From Azorhizobium oxalatiphilum (lineage in GTDB: Bacteria > Pseudomonadota > Alphaproteobacteria > Rhizobiales > Xanthobacteraceae), in contig NZ_BMCT01000012.1 in NCBI RefSeq assembly GCF_014635325.1, positions 62,001-126,000 on the forward strand: a stretch of 64,000 nucleotides of DNA. Direction: 5' to 3'. A model generated the notes under the pieces. That model was given only the letters and a program-made list of their open reading frames with translations, did no database searches and had not been told where the DNA came from. The position numbers and the translations under genes are program-made. Position 1 is the first letter of the stretch. The number at the start of each line of letters is the position of its first letter. Shown in pieces: positions 1 to 8,415 of the stretch.

Positions 1-276
1 GTGGATGATCAGTTGCAGGCCATCACCCACGTGATCCGGGGGCGTGATCTCTTCGCGGCCACCGAGATCCACCGGCTGTTGCAGACCCTGCTCGGGCTGC
101 CGGAGCCCATCTATCACCATCATGCGCTGGTGCTGGATGCAGACAGGCGAAAGCTCTCCAAGAGCACGGGCGCGGCCAGCCTCGCCGCCTTGCGTGCGGC
201 GGGGGCCTCTCCGGACGAGGTGAAGGCGCTGATCGACCGAGGTCTGGAGCAGGCTCAGCCGACGCCGAGCACGTAG
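1..276 (+). CDS. gluQ: glutamyl-Q tRNA(Asp) synthetase, C-terminal part (cut by window edge)
   Basis: The C-terminal 91 codons of GluQRS, the GluRS catalytic-domain paralogue that attaches glutamate to the queuosine of tRNA(Asp). The frame is open at the left edge, so the true start lies outside the window and the GTG at base 1 is just an internal codon. Visible are the THVIRGRDL segment (residues 9-17), HHHALVLD, and the class I signature KLSKS at 51-55 close to the C-terminus. The short tail after KLSKS fits GluQRS, which lacks the anticodon-binding domain of GluRS. The 3' end overlaps the end of the convergent transporter gene by 22 bp. Confidence 0.88.
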   Translation: MDDQLQAITHVIRGRDLFAATEIHRLLQTLLGLPEPIYHHHALVLDADRRKLSKSTGAASLAALRAAGASPDEVKALIDRGLEQAQPTPST

Positions 277-1193
277 AGCCAGAAAGTGATGGTTACGAGC
301 CCGAGCACGGTGGAGAGCGAAACCGCGCTGGAACTGGTGCCGACGCCCACGCCATAGCGTTGCGCCAGCAGATAGGCGTTGATGCCGCAGGGCATGGCGG
401 CGAACAGCACAGCCACGCCCGCCCACACCGGCGGCATGGGCAGGATGCGGGTGAGCCCCAGCACCAGCAGCGGATGCACCATCAGCTTGAGGAAGCAGAT
501 CACCATGGTGGGGCGCAGGTCGCCCGACACGCCATACCGCTTGAGAGCGAGGCCAAGCGAGACGAGGGCGCAAGGGGTGGCGGAGGCTGCCATCATGTCC
601 AGCACCTGTTTCGGCACCCCATGCGCTTCGAAGCCCACCACGCGTCCGATGCCGCCAGCATAGATGCCGAGCAGGATGGGGTTGAAGGCCAGCGAGCGGA
701 ACAGACGCTTTGCCGTGGCGGCCGAGAAGCCGGAGCCGCCCTCGACCGCGATGGTGGCGGCGATCAGCATGATCGGCAGATGCACGGCGATGAGCAGGAA
801 GAGCGGCACCGCGCCTTCCTCGCCATAGGCCTTCAGGATCAGCGGCACGCCGACGAACACGGTATTGGCCTGTCCGGCGGAGAAGCCCTGGATGACCGCC
901 TCCGTATGGCTGCGGCCGAACACCTTGCGGGCGACGAGGGTGGCGATGGCGAACACCGCGAACGCGCCGGTGAAATAGGCGATCCAGTAGCCCCAGGGCT
1001 GGGCGTCGGGCAGCTTGCTCTCGCTCAGCGTCTTGAAGATGAGGATCGGCACGGCGAGGCCGAAGACATATTCGGCCAGGCCGTCCGAGGCCGTGTCGCT
1101 GATCAGCTTTGTCTTGGCGGCCCCATATCCGAGCCCGACAATCCCGAAGACCGGAAGAACGATGAGAGCGAGGTCCGCGAGAATGCCGAGCAT
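255..1193 (-). CDS. AEC (auxin efflux carrier) family transporter
   Basis: An integral membrane protein of 312 residues, the usual AEC length, made almost entirely of hydrophobic segments (about ten). It has the paired bundles typical of the family, with FSAGQANTVFVGVPL in the first half and AAMPCGINAYLLAQRYG in the second; the latter corresponds to the substrate-site crossover of AEC proteins. Such carriers move organic acids such as malonate or malate, but the substrate cannot be read here. The ATG start lies 9 nt after the stop of the upstream ACT-like gene, so the two are probably cotranscribed. No clear ribosome binding site is visible, which suggests translational coupling. Confidence 0.85.
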   Translation of the reverse strand: MLGILADLALIVLPVFGIVGLGYGAAKTKLISDTASDGLAEYVFGLAVPILIFKTLSESKLPDAQPWGYWIAYFTGAFAVFAIATLVARKVFGRSHTEAVIQGFSAGQANTVFVGVPLILKAYGEEGAVPLFLLIAVHLPIMLIAATIAVEGGSGFSAATAKRLFRSLAFNPILLGIYAGGIGRVVGFEAHGVPKQVLDMMAASATPCALVSLGLALKRYGVSGDLRPTMVICFLKLMVHPLLVLGLTRILPMPPVWAGVAVLFAAMPCGINAYLLAQRYGVGVGTSSSAVSLSTVLGLVTITFWLYVLGVG

Positions 1194-1202
1194 GGAGACG
1201 TG

Positions 1203-1508
1203 TCAGGCAGCGACTGTGAGCGCCGCGCTCCCGTGGGGATGGCCTTCGCCGAGGCACACCATGGCGACGTCGGACACCGGCACCATGGCGCGCAGGCGGC
1301 CTTCCAGCCGCGCGGCGAGATCCGGCGATGCGGTGATTTCCAGCTCCACGGCAAGGGAATTGTCGCAATGGGCGACGTCGATGCGGTGGGGCAGGACATC
1401 ATGGATCACGAACGGCTCAAGCAGGCGCAGCAGCACGTTGGGATCAGGCATGGCTTCGACGACAAGACGATAGGAGGCGCCGGCGGGCACCAGAGACAGA
1501 TTGGACAT
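1203..1508 (-). CDS. small ACT-domain-like protein
   Basis: A 101-residue protein starting MSNLSLVPAG. The pattern SYRLVVEAMPDPNVLLRLLEPF, then two strands and a helix (SPDLAARLEGRLRAMV), looks like a single ACT fold of the IlvN/IlvM type, a ligand-binding regulatory domain. There is no catalytic domain, so it may be a free regulatory ACT protein. The ATG at 1508 was chosen because the longer in-frame extension to about 1631 is arginine-rich and overlaps a better-supported leader ORF. It is followed 9 nt later by the AEC transporter, perhaps an amino acid or keto acid transport pair. The ACT assignment rests on pattern reading and is moderate. Confidence 0.6.
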   Translation of the reverse strand: MSNLSLVPAGASYRLVVEAMPDPNVLLRLLEPFVIHDVLPHRIDVAHCDNSLAVELEITASPDLAARLEGRLRAMVPVSDVAMVCLGEGHPHGSAALTVAA

Positions 1509-1543
1509 GGCTGTTATCCGGAAAAGCGAGACGGAGATGCGAT

Positions 1544-1633
1544 TCAGCGAACCCGGCCGACAAGGTCGACCGGGCGGAGAATTCGCAGCGCGCCTACGAG
1601 CGGGCGCCGGGTCTCGGATCCGGAGATGCACAT
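1544..1633 (-). CDS. possible leaderless leader peptide (29 aa) upstream of the ACT-like gene
   Basis: A 30-codon frame starting MCISGSETRRP and ending in a TGA 35 nt before the ACT-like start. It has no ribosome binding site. Its ATG lies 7 nt after the -10 element of the only good promoter here, so transcription would begin at or next to the A of ATG, as in leaderless mRNAs. It contains seven arginines and one cysteine, but no run of a single amino acid. It could be a regulatory leader, or it could be chance. Confidence 0.3.
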   Translation of the reverse strand: MCISGSETRRPLVGALRILRPVDLVGRVR

Positions 1634-1640
1634 GAAATTG

Positions 1641-1669
1641 AGGTTAGGCGGCTGCGCATGCCGCGTCAA
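1641..1669 (-). promoter_or_regulatory. sigma-70-like promoter for the ACT-like/AEC operon
   Basis: Reading the minus strand, TTGACG (1669-1664), a 17-nt spacer, then TAACCT (1646-1641). It is the best promoter match in the 305-bp divergent gap 1509-1813. The rest of the gap holds the leader ORF, a GGCGCGC/GCGCGC palindrome near 1767-1780 and the perfect octamer TGACGTCA at 1783-1790 on the side of the rightward gene; no protein could be tied to these. Confidence 0.5.
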
Positions 1670-1813
1670 CGCTTTCAGCCTTGCGTTTACCTCATGCGCG
1701 CTCGCGGCAAGTTGCTTCCAGCGCGGCACCTGTTGGCGCTAAAGTTGGCTGTGACCATATGAATGGGCGCGCAGGCGCGCATTTGACGTCAGGTGGAGAT
1801 CGGGAAGCAAAGG

Positions 1814-2014
1814 ATGCAGGTGGAGGCACAGAATGCTCCGGCAGAACGGCCGGCTGCGGCGGGAGGAACTTCCGCCTGGCGTCTGCATGCGCTCACCGGT
1901 GGGCTTGTGGCGGTTGTCGTGCTGCTTCTGGGCGGTGCCGGTCTGCTGTGGGCGCGCCACGGCACCGCCATCTTCTTCGACACGGTGGCTGCCGGCATCG
2001 CCACATGCTTCTGA
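1814..2014 (+). CDS. small single-pass membrane protein upstream of the Sco1 gene
   Basis: A 66-residue protein starting MQVEAQNAP. A hydrophilic N-terminus is followed by one membrane segment (GGLVAVVVLLLGGAGLLW) and the ending AVFFDT-like GTAIFFDTVAAGIATCF. The ATG at 1814 is preceded by GGGAAG at good spacing; an alternative GTG at 1793 has none. Similar small proteins with a terminal ...AAGIATCF motif occur next to Sco genes in Rhizobiales, as far as I recall. The function is unknown; a link to oxidase biogenesis is inferred from the neighbour only. Confidence 0.6.
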   Translation: MQVEAQNAPAERPAAAGGTSAWRLHALTGGLVAVVVLLLGGAGLLWARHGTAIFFDTVAAGIATCF

Positions 2015-2058
2015 CCTCCTGATCTTCTCCCTTCCATAAAGCTGGATACCTCTCTCCC

Positions 2059-2655
2059 ATGGCCGCCTTGTCGTCCCGCACGAAGATCATTGCCCTGTTC
2101 TGCGCCTTCGCGGCGGGAGCGCTTGTTCTGGTGGCGGGGGCCACGATGCTGATGCCGAGCCGCCCGGCGGGAACCGCGTCCCTAGTGGGTGGGCCGTTCC
2201 AGTTGGTGGATCAGGATGCCAAGCCGGTCAGCGAGTCCGCACTCAAGGGGCATCCGACGCTGGTTTTCTTCGGTTTCACCCATTGCCCGGACGTGTGCCC
2301 AACCGCGCTGTTCGAAATCTCGGAAATCTTCCGCAGTCTGGGCCCGGACGCGGATAAGGCGCGGGCGGTTTTCATCACCGTGGACCCGGAACGCGACACG
2401 CCCGAAGTGATGAAGTCCTACATCTCCAGCTTCGCGCCCCAGCTTCGCGGCTATACCGGCACGCCCGCGCAGGTGGAGACGGTGAAGAAGGCCTATCGGG
2501 TCTTCTCGCGCAAAGTGCCGCTGGATGGGGGTGACTACACCATGGACCACACGGCGGTGATCTATCTGATGGACAAGGACGGCAGCTTCATCGCCCCGTT
2601 CAACACCAAGCGGGCGCCGGCCGAAGCTGCGGCCGAACTCAAGCGCTACCTCTGA
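2059..2655 (+). CDS. SCO1/SenC/PrrC family copper chaperone
   Basis: A thioredoxin-fold protein of 198 residues, anchored by one N-terminal membrane segment (about 10-32), with the domain in the periplasm. Sco proteins deliver copper to the CuA site of cytochrome c oxidase and have thiol reductase activity. The copper ligands are present: CPDVC (C76 and C80, in FFGFTHCPDVCPT) and the histidine of DHTAVIY (H164). VTVDPERDTP is also typical. The last 17 bp overlap the end of the convergent glycosyltransferase gene. No cytochrome oxidase operon lies next to it in this window. Confidence 0.93.
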   Translation: MAALSSRTKIIALFCAFAAGALVLVAGATMLMPSRPAGTASLVGGPFQLVDQDAKPVSESALKGHPTLVFFGFTHCPDVCPTALFEISEIFRSLGPDADKARAVFITVDPERDTPEVMKSYISSFAPQLRGYTGTPAQVETVKKAYRVFSRKVPLDGGDYTMDHTAVIYLMDKDGSFIAPFNTKRAPAEAAAELKRYL

Positions 2656-4699
2656 GATGATCCCGTTGTAGAGGCGGATTCACGGGGCGGATGGCTTCAT
2701 CCGGGCCCGATCCGGCTCCGTGCGCCGGCCGCAGCCGGCGTCGGCGGCTGACGCCATGCTCCGTCTTGTCCCACCAGTGCGGCCGGACGACCAGTTCGAT
2801 GATGGCCCGCCAGGCGGCAAGCGATATGAGTGGCCAGTAGAAGAGCAATGAGAGCAGGATGGGTGCGAGACCGAGGCGTCCGCGCCGATGCAGGCCCAGG
2901 CTGCAACTGATGCCGGCGACCAGATAGCCCACAACCAGATTGGTGTACGACAGCGCGGATGCGGCCACTCCCAGCAGGCTGCTGCCGGGTGCGAGAAACA
3001 CGCCGCTGATGATATCCGCAAACAGCACCGCCAGGCACATGGGATGCAGCAGGGCCGAGACGAAAGGGCCTGCCGTCAGCAATCCCAGAGCGATGGCGTT
3101 GCCGGCTCCCAGATCACGGACCAGTTCCACGGGATGGGAGCCGTGGACCAGAAGCGTCTGCGCCCAGCCCTTCATCCAGCGCGTGCGCTGACGCATCCAT
3201 GCGCGCCGGGTGATGGGCGCTTCCTCGTCCGTGGACGCCGAGATGACCGTGGTGCCCCAGCCGGCGCGGGCAAGACGGACGCCGAGGTCCGCATCCTCCG
3301 TGACGTTGTAGGGATCCCAGCCGCCGATCGCCTCCAGAATGTCGCGCCGGAAGTGATTGGATGTGCCGCCAAGCAATATGGGGAGCCGCAGGCTCGCCAA
3401 TGCAGGCAGGAGCACGTCGAACTGTCCAGCATACTCGGCAGCGAAATGGGCGCTGATCCAGCTTTCGTCCGCGTTGCCGATGGCGAGGCGCGCCTGCACG
3501 CAGGCTGTGCTGGAACCGGCGGCCCGGAAGGCGGCAAGCGCATGCCGCAACTGGCCGGGTTCGGGAATGTCCTCGGCATCGAACACCGCCACGTAGCTGC
3601 CCCGCGCGAAGCAGAGCGCTGCATTGAGGGCCTTGGGCTTGGTGCGTGGGCCGATGGCGGGCGCCGTCACCACCTCGAACCAGGGCGGCAGCCGCATCCG
3701 TCGCAGCCGGTTTCGCGTGGCAAAATCGTCCGGCTCGATGACGAGTTTGATGTCCAGCTTTTCCGGCGGATAGTCCAAGCGCTTCAGGGCTTCGATCAAC
3801 TGCGGAAGGACTCTGACCTCGCGATAGAGCGGCACCAGCAGGCTATAGAGCGGCAGCGCACCGTCTTCGAGGCCAAGCGGGACATCCCGCGGCGCAGGGA
3901 TGAAGCAGGCGCCGAGCTTGAGTACCGCGCCGGACAGGAAAATGGCGGAGAGCAGGATTTCCACGCAGAGGAATGTGGCGCGCGGCGCAAGCCAGGCGAA
4001 AATCGCTGTCATCATCGCGAGCAGCAGCACCGGCAGCAGCCGCCGTGACACATTGAGCGACGCGGCCGACAGATGCGGGCGGGTGGTGTGCAACTCATAG
4101 GCCGCCATTCGGCCGATATCCCGCGCCCCAATGCTGCCGATGACCGCATGAAGCCGTTCGGGTGAAACAAGGCGTGCCCGCGCCGTGAGCGTGTCGTCGC
4201 GCTTCAGGAGTGCGGCGAGGCGGCGCACGCCGATGCCACGCGCGGCGAAAGTGTAGTTCAGCGTCCCGCTGTCTTCATCGAAGGCGACGAACGTGCCCTT
4301 GCGCAGGATCTCGGGGGTGTCCTCCGCTCGGACCTGCACGCCGGTGAGCGGGTCTGTGGCGAGGCCGAAATGGTGGGCGCTCAGTCGGGTCGCCGTTTCG
4401 GCCGAAACATGGCCGGAGCAGATCAACACCTCGTCGCCTCCCACCCGCAGTGCTCGCGCGCGCCGATGCGCCCAGTCCAGAAGCCTTGCCGGCAGCAACC
4501 CGCGAAACGGAGCCAGTTCCACCGGCAGAGCAGGGGATGGCGGGGCGAGATGTGCATATCGCCGCACAGGTGGAGCGGCGTATCGGGGAGAGGGCGGTGG
4601 ATGCGTGGGCACAACGCGTCCTGCCGGCGCCGCCTGCAAGGGCGTGGCCGGCTCGACAGGTTCCGGCCGCTTGCGGATAGGCGCAGGCTCGCCCACCAT
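2639..4699 (-). CDS. family 2 glycosyltransferase with N-terminal type II secretion-like (MshEN/GSPII_E_N) domain
   Basis: A processive-type membrane glycosyltransferase of 686 residues. The proline-rich N-terminus (1-70) is followed by a domain resembling GSPII_E_N (about 75-190, ...ARALRVGGDEVLICSG...), two membrane segments, the GT2 catalytic domain and about four C-terminal membrane segments. The catalytic signatures are FDAEDIPEPGQL (DxD-like), TEDADLGVRL (general base) and RQRTRWMKGW (QxxRW). This matches the NfrB/XagB layout used for exported polysaccharides; the sugar is unknown. The ATG at 4699 has a G-rich site upstream; an alternative GTG at 4729 has none. No other polysaccharide genes are adjacent. 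Confidence 0.85.
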   Translation of the reverse strand: MVGEPAPIRKRPEPVEPATPLQAAPAGRVVPTHPPPSPRYAAPPVRRYAHLAPPSPALPVELAPFRGLLPARLLDWAHRRARALRVGGDEVLICSGHVSAETATRLSAHHFGLATDPLTGVQVRAEDTPEILRKGTFVAFDEDSGTLNYTFAARGIGVRRLAALLKRDDTLTARARLVSPERLHAVIGSIGARDIGRMAAYELHTTRPHLSAASLNVSRRLLPVLLLAMMTAIFAWLAPRATFLCVEILLSAIFLSGAVLKLGACFIPAPRDVPLGLEDGALPLYSLLVPLYREVRVLPQLIEALKRLDYPPEKLDIKLVIEPDDFATRNRLRRMRLPPWFEVVTAPAIGPRTKPKALNAALCFARGSYVAVFDAEDIPEPGQLRHALAAFRAAGSSTACVQARLAIGNADESWISAHFAAEYAGQFDVLLPALASLRLPILLGGTSNHFRRDILEAIGGWDPYNVTEDADLGVRLARAGWGTTVISASTDEEAPITRRAWMRQRTRWMKGWAQTLLVHGSHPVELVRDLGAGNAIALGLLTAGPFVSALLHPMCLAVLFADIISGVFLAPGSSLLGVAASALSYTNLVVGYLVAGISCSLGLHRRGRLGLAPILLSLLFYWPLISLAAWRAIIELVVRPHWWDKTEHGVSRRRRLRPAHGAGSGPDEAIRPVNPPLQRDHLRGSA

Positions 4700-4755
4700 G
4701 ATCCCGTCCCCCCGGGGAGATCTGTGCACGCCATAGTAGTAAGCGGAGCAATCGG

Positions 4756-5676
4756 GTGCTTGCGTCGAATCGTCTCACGGGCAGGTTGAAGGTGGCCGGC
4801 ATGGCCATCGTGATGCTTGCCAGCCTTTTGTTTGCGAGCGATCTTTCGGCGCAGGACGGCGCGTCCGTCAGGTCCGGCCCGAAGTCTCTCGGCGCGCCGT
4901 CGGTGCCCGGCGCGGTTGTGCCGAGTTTCTGGAATGCCTCCCGCCGCCTGGAGCGCCCGGACGTTTCGCGCCTGCCGACATCCATCCGTTTCCTGACCAC
5001 GGACGACTATCCCCCGTTCAATTTTTCCGGGGCAGATGGGGCCCTGATGGGGTTCAATCTCGATCTGGCCCGGGCCATCTGCGCAGAGTTGGCCGTGACC
5101 TGCACCATGCAGGCGGTGGCCTTCGATACGCTGCTGGAGGCGCTGGATCAGAACAAGGGCGACGCGGTGATCGCCGGTGTCTCTGCCGCAGCCTTCAATC
5201 GCGGCAAGGCGGACTTCTCCGAGCGTTACCTCGGAACGCCGGCCCGCTTCGTGGGGCGCGCCGGCCTAGGCCTCACCTCCGTCGCGCCGGCGGATGTAGG
5301 GGCCCGCAAGGTGGCAGTGGTGGCGGGCACCGCGCACGAAGCCTATCTGAAGGCCTTCTTCCCCGAGGCGTCCCTGCGTCCCTATCCCGATGCGGCGGCA
5401 GCGCGACAGGCACTCACCTCTGGCGAGGTGGACCTGCTGTTCGGCGATGGCATCGGGCTGTCGCTCTGGCTCAATGGCGCGCAGGCGGCGGGGTGCTGCC
5501 GGTTCGTGGGCGGCCCCTTCACAGAGAGCCGTTATTTCGGCGACGGCATGAGCGTGGCGGTGAAGCCCGGCAACGACCAACTGCGCCGTGCTATCGACTA
5601 TGCCCTGCAGCGGGTGTGGGAGAAGGGCGTCTATACGGATCTCTATCTGCGCTGGTTCCCCGTGGGCATCTACTGA
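4756..5676 (+). CDS. periplasmic solute-binding protein (SBP family 3)
   Basis: A 306-residue protein with a signal peptide (basic n-region NRLTGRLK, then MAIVMLASLLFA, cut near LSAQ-D). The body is the two-lobe type 3 binding fold: TTDDYPPFNF, MGFNLDLARAICAEL, FDTLLEALDQNKGDAVIAG and GEVDLLFGDG. Such proteins bind polar amino acids and feed an ABC importer, but no permease or ATPase gene is adjacent, so it is an orphan and could serve as a sensor. The GTG at 4756 gives a normal signal peptide; the ATG at 4801 has a better AAGGTGG site but would lose the basic n-region. It is divergent from the glycosyltransferase. Confidence 0.85.
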   Translation: MLASNRLTGRLKVAGMAIVMLASLLFASDLSAQDGASVRSGPKSLGAPSVPGAVVPSFWNASRRLERPDVSRLPTSIRFLTTDDYPPFNFSGADGALMGFNLDLARAICAELAVTCTMQAVAFDTLLEALDQNKGDAVIAGVSAAAFNRGKADFSERYLGTPARFVGRAGLGLTSVAPADVGARKVAVVAGTAHEAYLKAFFPEASLRPYPDAAAARQALTSGEVDLLFGDGIGLSLWLNGAQAAGCCRFVGGPFTESRYFGDGMSVAVKPGNDQLRRAIDYALQRVWEKGVYTDLYLRWFPVGIY

Positions 5677-5792
5677 AACCTGACGCTGCGAGAGGCCGGA
5701 TGGTCTCGCAAACGTGTGTGGCGTATGGGGCCGGAGGCGCTGAGATGGGCGTTGCCGTCCGCTGGGATTCATCGCGTTCCGGAGCCTCTGAC

Positions 5793-6422
5793 ATGCGTCT
5801 GCGCCTTCTTGCCCCGTTGGCTCTCGCAGCCTCTCTCATCGGCGCCATCCCTGCCATGGCGCAGGGCACTCCGGCCCCGACAACCACTTTGCGCGGCGTC
5901 GTCGCTTCGGTGGAGGGCTCGCTGCTGACCGTCACCACCCGATCCGGGCAGAGCGTGAAGGTGAAGCTTGCGGACAAGCCGTCGGTTACGGGGCTGGTGC
6001 GCATTTCGCTCGCCGATATTCCCACCGACGCCTATGTGGGCGTGGCAGCCGTGCCGCAGGCGGGCGCTGCGCCCGGCGCCCCGGAGAAAGCGGTGTCGGT
6101 GCATGTGTTCATGGCGAACCAGCGCGGCGTCGGGGAGGGCACGCACCCTTATGACGTGGCTCCCACCTCCAGCATGACCAACGGCGCGCTGGCGCAGAAG
6201 ATGGTGGAGAAGGACGGGCAGCTTCTGACCATCGCCTATCAGGGCGGGGAGAAGAAGGTTCTGGTGACACCGGACACCTCGCTCGTGCGGTTCGAGGCCG
6301 GCACGGCCGACGAGCTGAAGCCCGGTGCGCAGGTGCTGATGCGCACGACCGCAGGCGCCGATGGCCTGCCGCAGGCCGCCCGTGTGCTGGTGGGCCGCGA
6401 TGGTGTGGTGCCGGCGCTGTAG
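5793..6422 (+). CDS. exported conserved hypothetical protein, DUF5666/OB-fold-like
   Basis: A 209-residue protein with a clear signal peptide (MRLRLLAPLALAASLIGAIPAMA-Q). Two short beta-rich repeats of the kind RGVVASVEGSLLTVTTRSGQ...VKVKLADKPSV and KMVEKDGQLLTIAYQGGEKKVLVTP resemble OB-like modules of the DUF5666 type. They often carry annotation as metal-associated periplasmic proteins, but without biochemical support. The ATG at 5793 is preceded by GGAG at 8 nt. The role is unknown. Confidence 0.7.
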   Translation: MRLRLLAPLALAASLIGAIPAMAQGTPAPTTTLRGVVASVEGSLLTVTTRSGQSVKVKLADKPSVTGLVRISLADIPTDAYVGVAAVPQAGAAPGAPEKAVSVHVFMANQRGVGEGTHPYDVAPTSSMTNGALAQKMVEKDGQLLTIAYQGGEKKVLVTPDTSLVRFEAGTADELKPGAQVLMRTTAGADGLPQAARVLVGRDGVVPAL

Positions 6423-6627
6423 GCCGGCTGGTGTTGGTCATCGTCCGGATTGTCGGTCGCACCCTTCAACTTTTGCCATACATGGACTAGAGCAGAGGCG
6501 CGCGATGTCCCGATGCGGGGCCGCGCGATCCCAACGCGAGCTGCGCCGTCGTGAGGTCTTCCGTGCCTTGCAGGCTGGCCGCGTAGCCATCCAGGCTCGC
6601 CTGCAGGCGCCCTGACCGGAGACTTAG

Positions 6628-8283
6628 ATGACCACGGACGCCCCGATCGAAGACCTCGCCGCCGAACTGCGCAGCCTCGCGGAAACCGCGGGTGCCTGGC
6701 CGTTCGAGGAAGCGCGCAAGATCGTCGAGCGTCTCAAGCGCAAACCGAAGGATGAAGTGCTGTTCGAGACCGGCTACGGCCCCTCGGGCCTGCCGCACAT
6801 CGGCACCTTCGGCGAAGTGGCCCGCACCACCATGGTGCGCCACGCCTTCCGCATCCTCACCGGGGACAGCGTGAAGACCCGCCTCGTCGCCTTCTCGGAC
6901 GACATGGACGGCCTGCGCAAGGTGCCGGACAATGTGCCGAACAAGGAACTGCTGGCCGCCAATCTCGGCAAGCCGCTGACCGTGGTGCCTGATCCGTTCG
7001 GCACGCATCCGAGCTTCGGGGCGCACAACAATGCTCGTCTGCGCGCCTTTCTCGACGCCTTCGGCTTCGAGTACGAGTTCCTCTCCGCCACCGACTGCTA
7101 CAAGTCCGGCCGCTTCGACGCCACGCTGCTGAAGGTGCTGGAGAAGTATCAGGAGGTCATGGACGTGATGCTGCCCTCGCTGCGCGAGGAGCGGGCCGCA
7201 TCCTATTCGCCTTTCCTGCCCATCGACTCGAAGACCGGCATCGTGTTGCAGGTGCCCATTCTCTCGCACGATGTGGCGGCCGGCACGATCACCTATGAGG
7301 ACCCGGAAACCAAGGCGCCGGTGAGTGTCCCGGTGACGGGGGGCGCCTGCAAACTCCAGTGGAAGCCGGATTGGGCCATGCGCTGGGTGGCCATGGCGGT
7401 GGATTACGAAATGGCAGGCAAGGATCTGATCGACAGCGTGAAGCTGTCCGGCCAGATCGCCCGCGTGCTCGGCGCCGAGCCGCCGGAAGGCTTCAATTAC
7501 GAGCTGTTCCTCGACGAGAAGGGGCAGAAGATCTCGAAGTCCAAGGGCAACGGCCTGTCCATCGAGGATTGGCTGACCTATGCGAGCCCGGAAAGCCTGG
7601 CGCTGTTCATGTTCCAGTCGCCGCGCTCGGGCAAGCGGCTCTATTTCGATGTCATTCCGCGCACGGTGGACGACTATTTCAACTTCCTCGCCAAGTATGA
7701 GACGCAGGCCTGGAAAGAGCGCCTGAACAATCCGGTGTGGCACATCCACGCGGGCAACCCGCCCAAGGTGGACATGCCGGTGTCCTTCACCATGCTGCTG
7801 AACCTCGCCTCGGCCTCCAACACCGAGGATGAGAGCGTGCTGTGGGGCTTCCTGCGCCGCCATGTGCCGGGAGTCTCTGCCGAGACCCATCCCAAGCTCG
7901 CCGAGCTGGTGGGCTATGCGGTGAAGTATTTCAACGACTTCGTGCGCCCCAACAAGCAATTCCGTGCCCCCGACGATGTGGAGCGCGGGGCGCTGGAGGC
8001 GCTGGACGCGGCGCTCGCCGCCCTGCCGCCTTCGCCCAGCGCGGAGGATGTGCAGAACGCCCTCTACGACGTGGCCCGCCCGATCCCGCGCTATCAGGAC
8101 TTCAAGGCCAAGGGGGCGACGGCAGAGAAGCCGGGCGTCTCCATCGAGTGGTTCAACACCATCTATCAGGTGCTGATCGGGCAGGAGCGCGGCCCGCGCT
8201 TCGGCTCGTTCGTGGCGATCTATGGCGTGGCCGAGACCCGTGCCCTGATCGCCAAGGCGCTGGCGGGCGAACTGGCGGCCTGA
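6628..8283 (+). CDS. lysK: class I lysyl-tRNA synthetase
   Basis: Charges tRNA(Lys) with lysine in the cytoplasm. At 551 residues it is the normal length for the archaeal-type class I enzyme, which replaces class II LysS in many alphaproteobacteria. The HIGH-type motif is GLPHIGT (57-60) and the KMSKS-type motif is KISKS (301-305), followed by KGN. The C-terminal alpha-helical cage domain is present ([10 protein letters not shown]...). A perfect hairpin terminator follows at 8306. The gene appears monocistronic; a 205-bp gap with no convincing gene precedes it. Confidence 0.96.
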   Translation: MTTDAPIEDLAAELRSLAETAGAWPFEEARKIVERLKRKPKDEVLFETGYGPSGLPHIGTFGEVARTTMVRHAFRILTGDSVKTRLVAFSDDMDGLRKVPDNVPNKELLAANLGKPLTVVPDPFGTHPSFGAHNNARLRAFLDAFGFEYEFLSATDCYKSGRFDATLLKVLEKYQEVMDVMLPSLREERAASYSPFLPIDSKTGIVLQVPILSHDVAAGTITYEDPETKAPVSVPVTGGACKLQWKPDWAMRWVAMAVDYEMAGKDLIDSVKLSGQIARVLGAEPPEGFNYELFLDEKGQKISKSKGNGLSIEDWLTYASPESLALFMFQSPRSGKRLYFDVIPRTVDDYFNFLAKYETQAWKERLNNPVWHIHAGNPPKVDMPVSFTMLLNLASASNTEDESVLWGFLRRHVPGVSAETHPKLAELVGYAVKYFNDFVRPNKQFRAPDDVERGALEALDAALAALPPSPSAEDVQNALYDVARPIPRYQDFKAKGATAEKPGVSIEWFNTIYQVLIGQERGPRFGSFVAIYGVAETRALIAKALAGELAA

Positions 8284-8305
8284 ACGAGACCTGCGACCGA
8301 TGGTT

Positions 8306-8340
8306 GGGGACGGGCTGCGCATGCACCCCGTCCCCTTTTT
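8306..8340 (+). terminator. intrinsic terminator after lysK
   Basis: A 9-bp perfect stem GGGGACGGG / CCCGTCCCC with a 12-nt loop, followed directly by TTTTT. Confidence 0.85.
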
Positions 8341-8381
8341 GTTTCCCTAATGTCATTGGTCGGGTGTATGATTGAATTTAG

Positions 8382-8400
8382 TCACATTTAATTATTGTGA
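8382..8400. promoter_or_regulatory. inverted repeat in the peroxiredoxin promoter
   Basis: TCACA-N9-TGTGA in an unusually AT-rich 60-bp stretch 16 bp upstream of the peroxiredoxin ATG. The AT-rich block probably holds the promoter, and the repeat could be an operator for a dimeric regulator. It is not a Crp site, whose half-sites face the other way. The regulator is unknown. Confidence 0.35.
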
Positions 8401-8415
8401 TTTTGGAGAAAGAGC

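Noticed and set aside
360..1742. A 460-codon frame opposite the AEC transporter and the ACT-like gene
   Set aside because: Histidine- and glutamine-rich shadow of the membrane protein gene; no signal or motif.
6505..6615. A 36-codon frame (MSRCGAARSQRELRRREV...) ending 12 bp before lysK
   Set aside because: It has a weak GAGG-like site, but the arginine-rich composition is typical of chance frames, and nothing links it to lysK.
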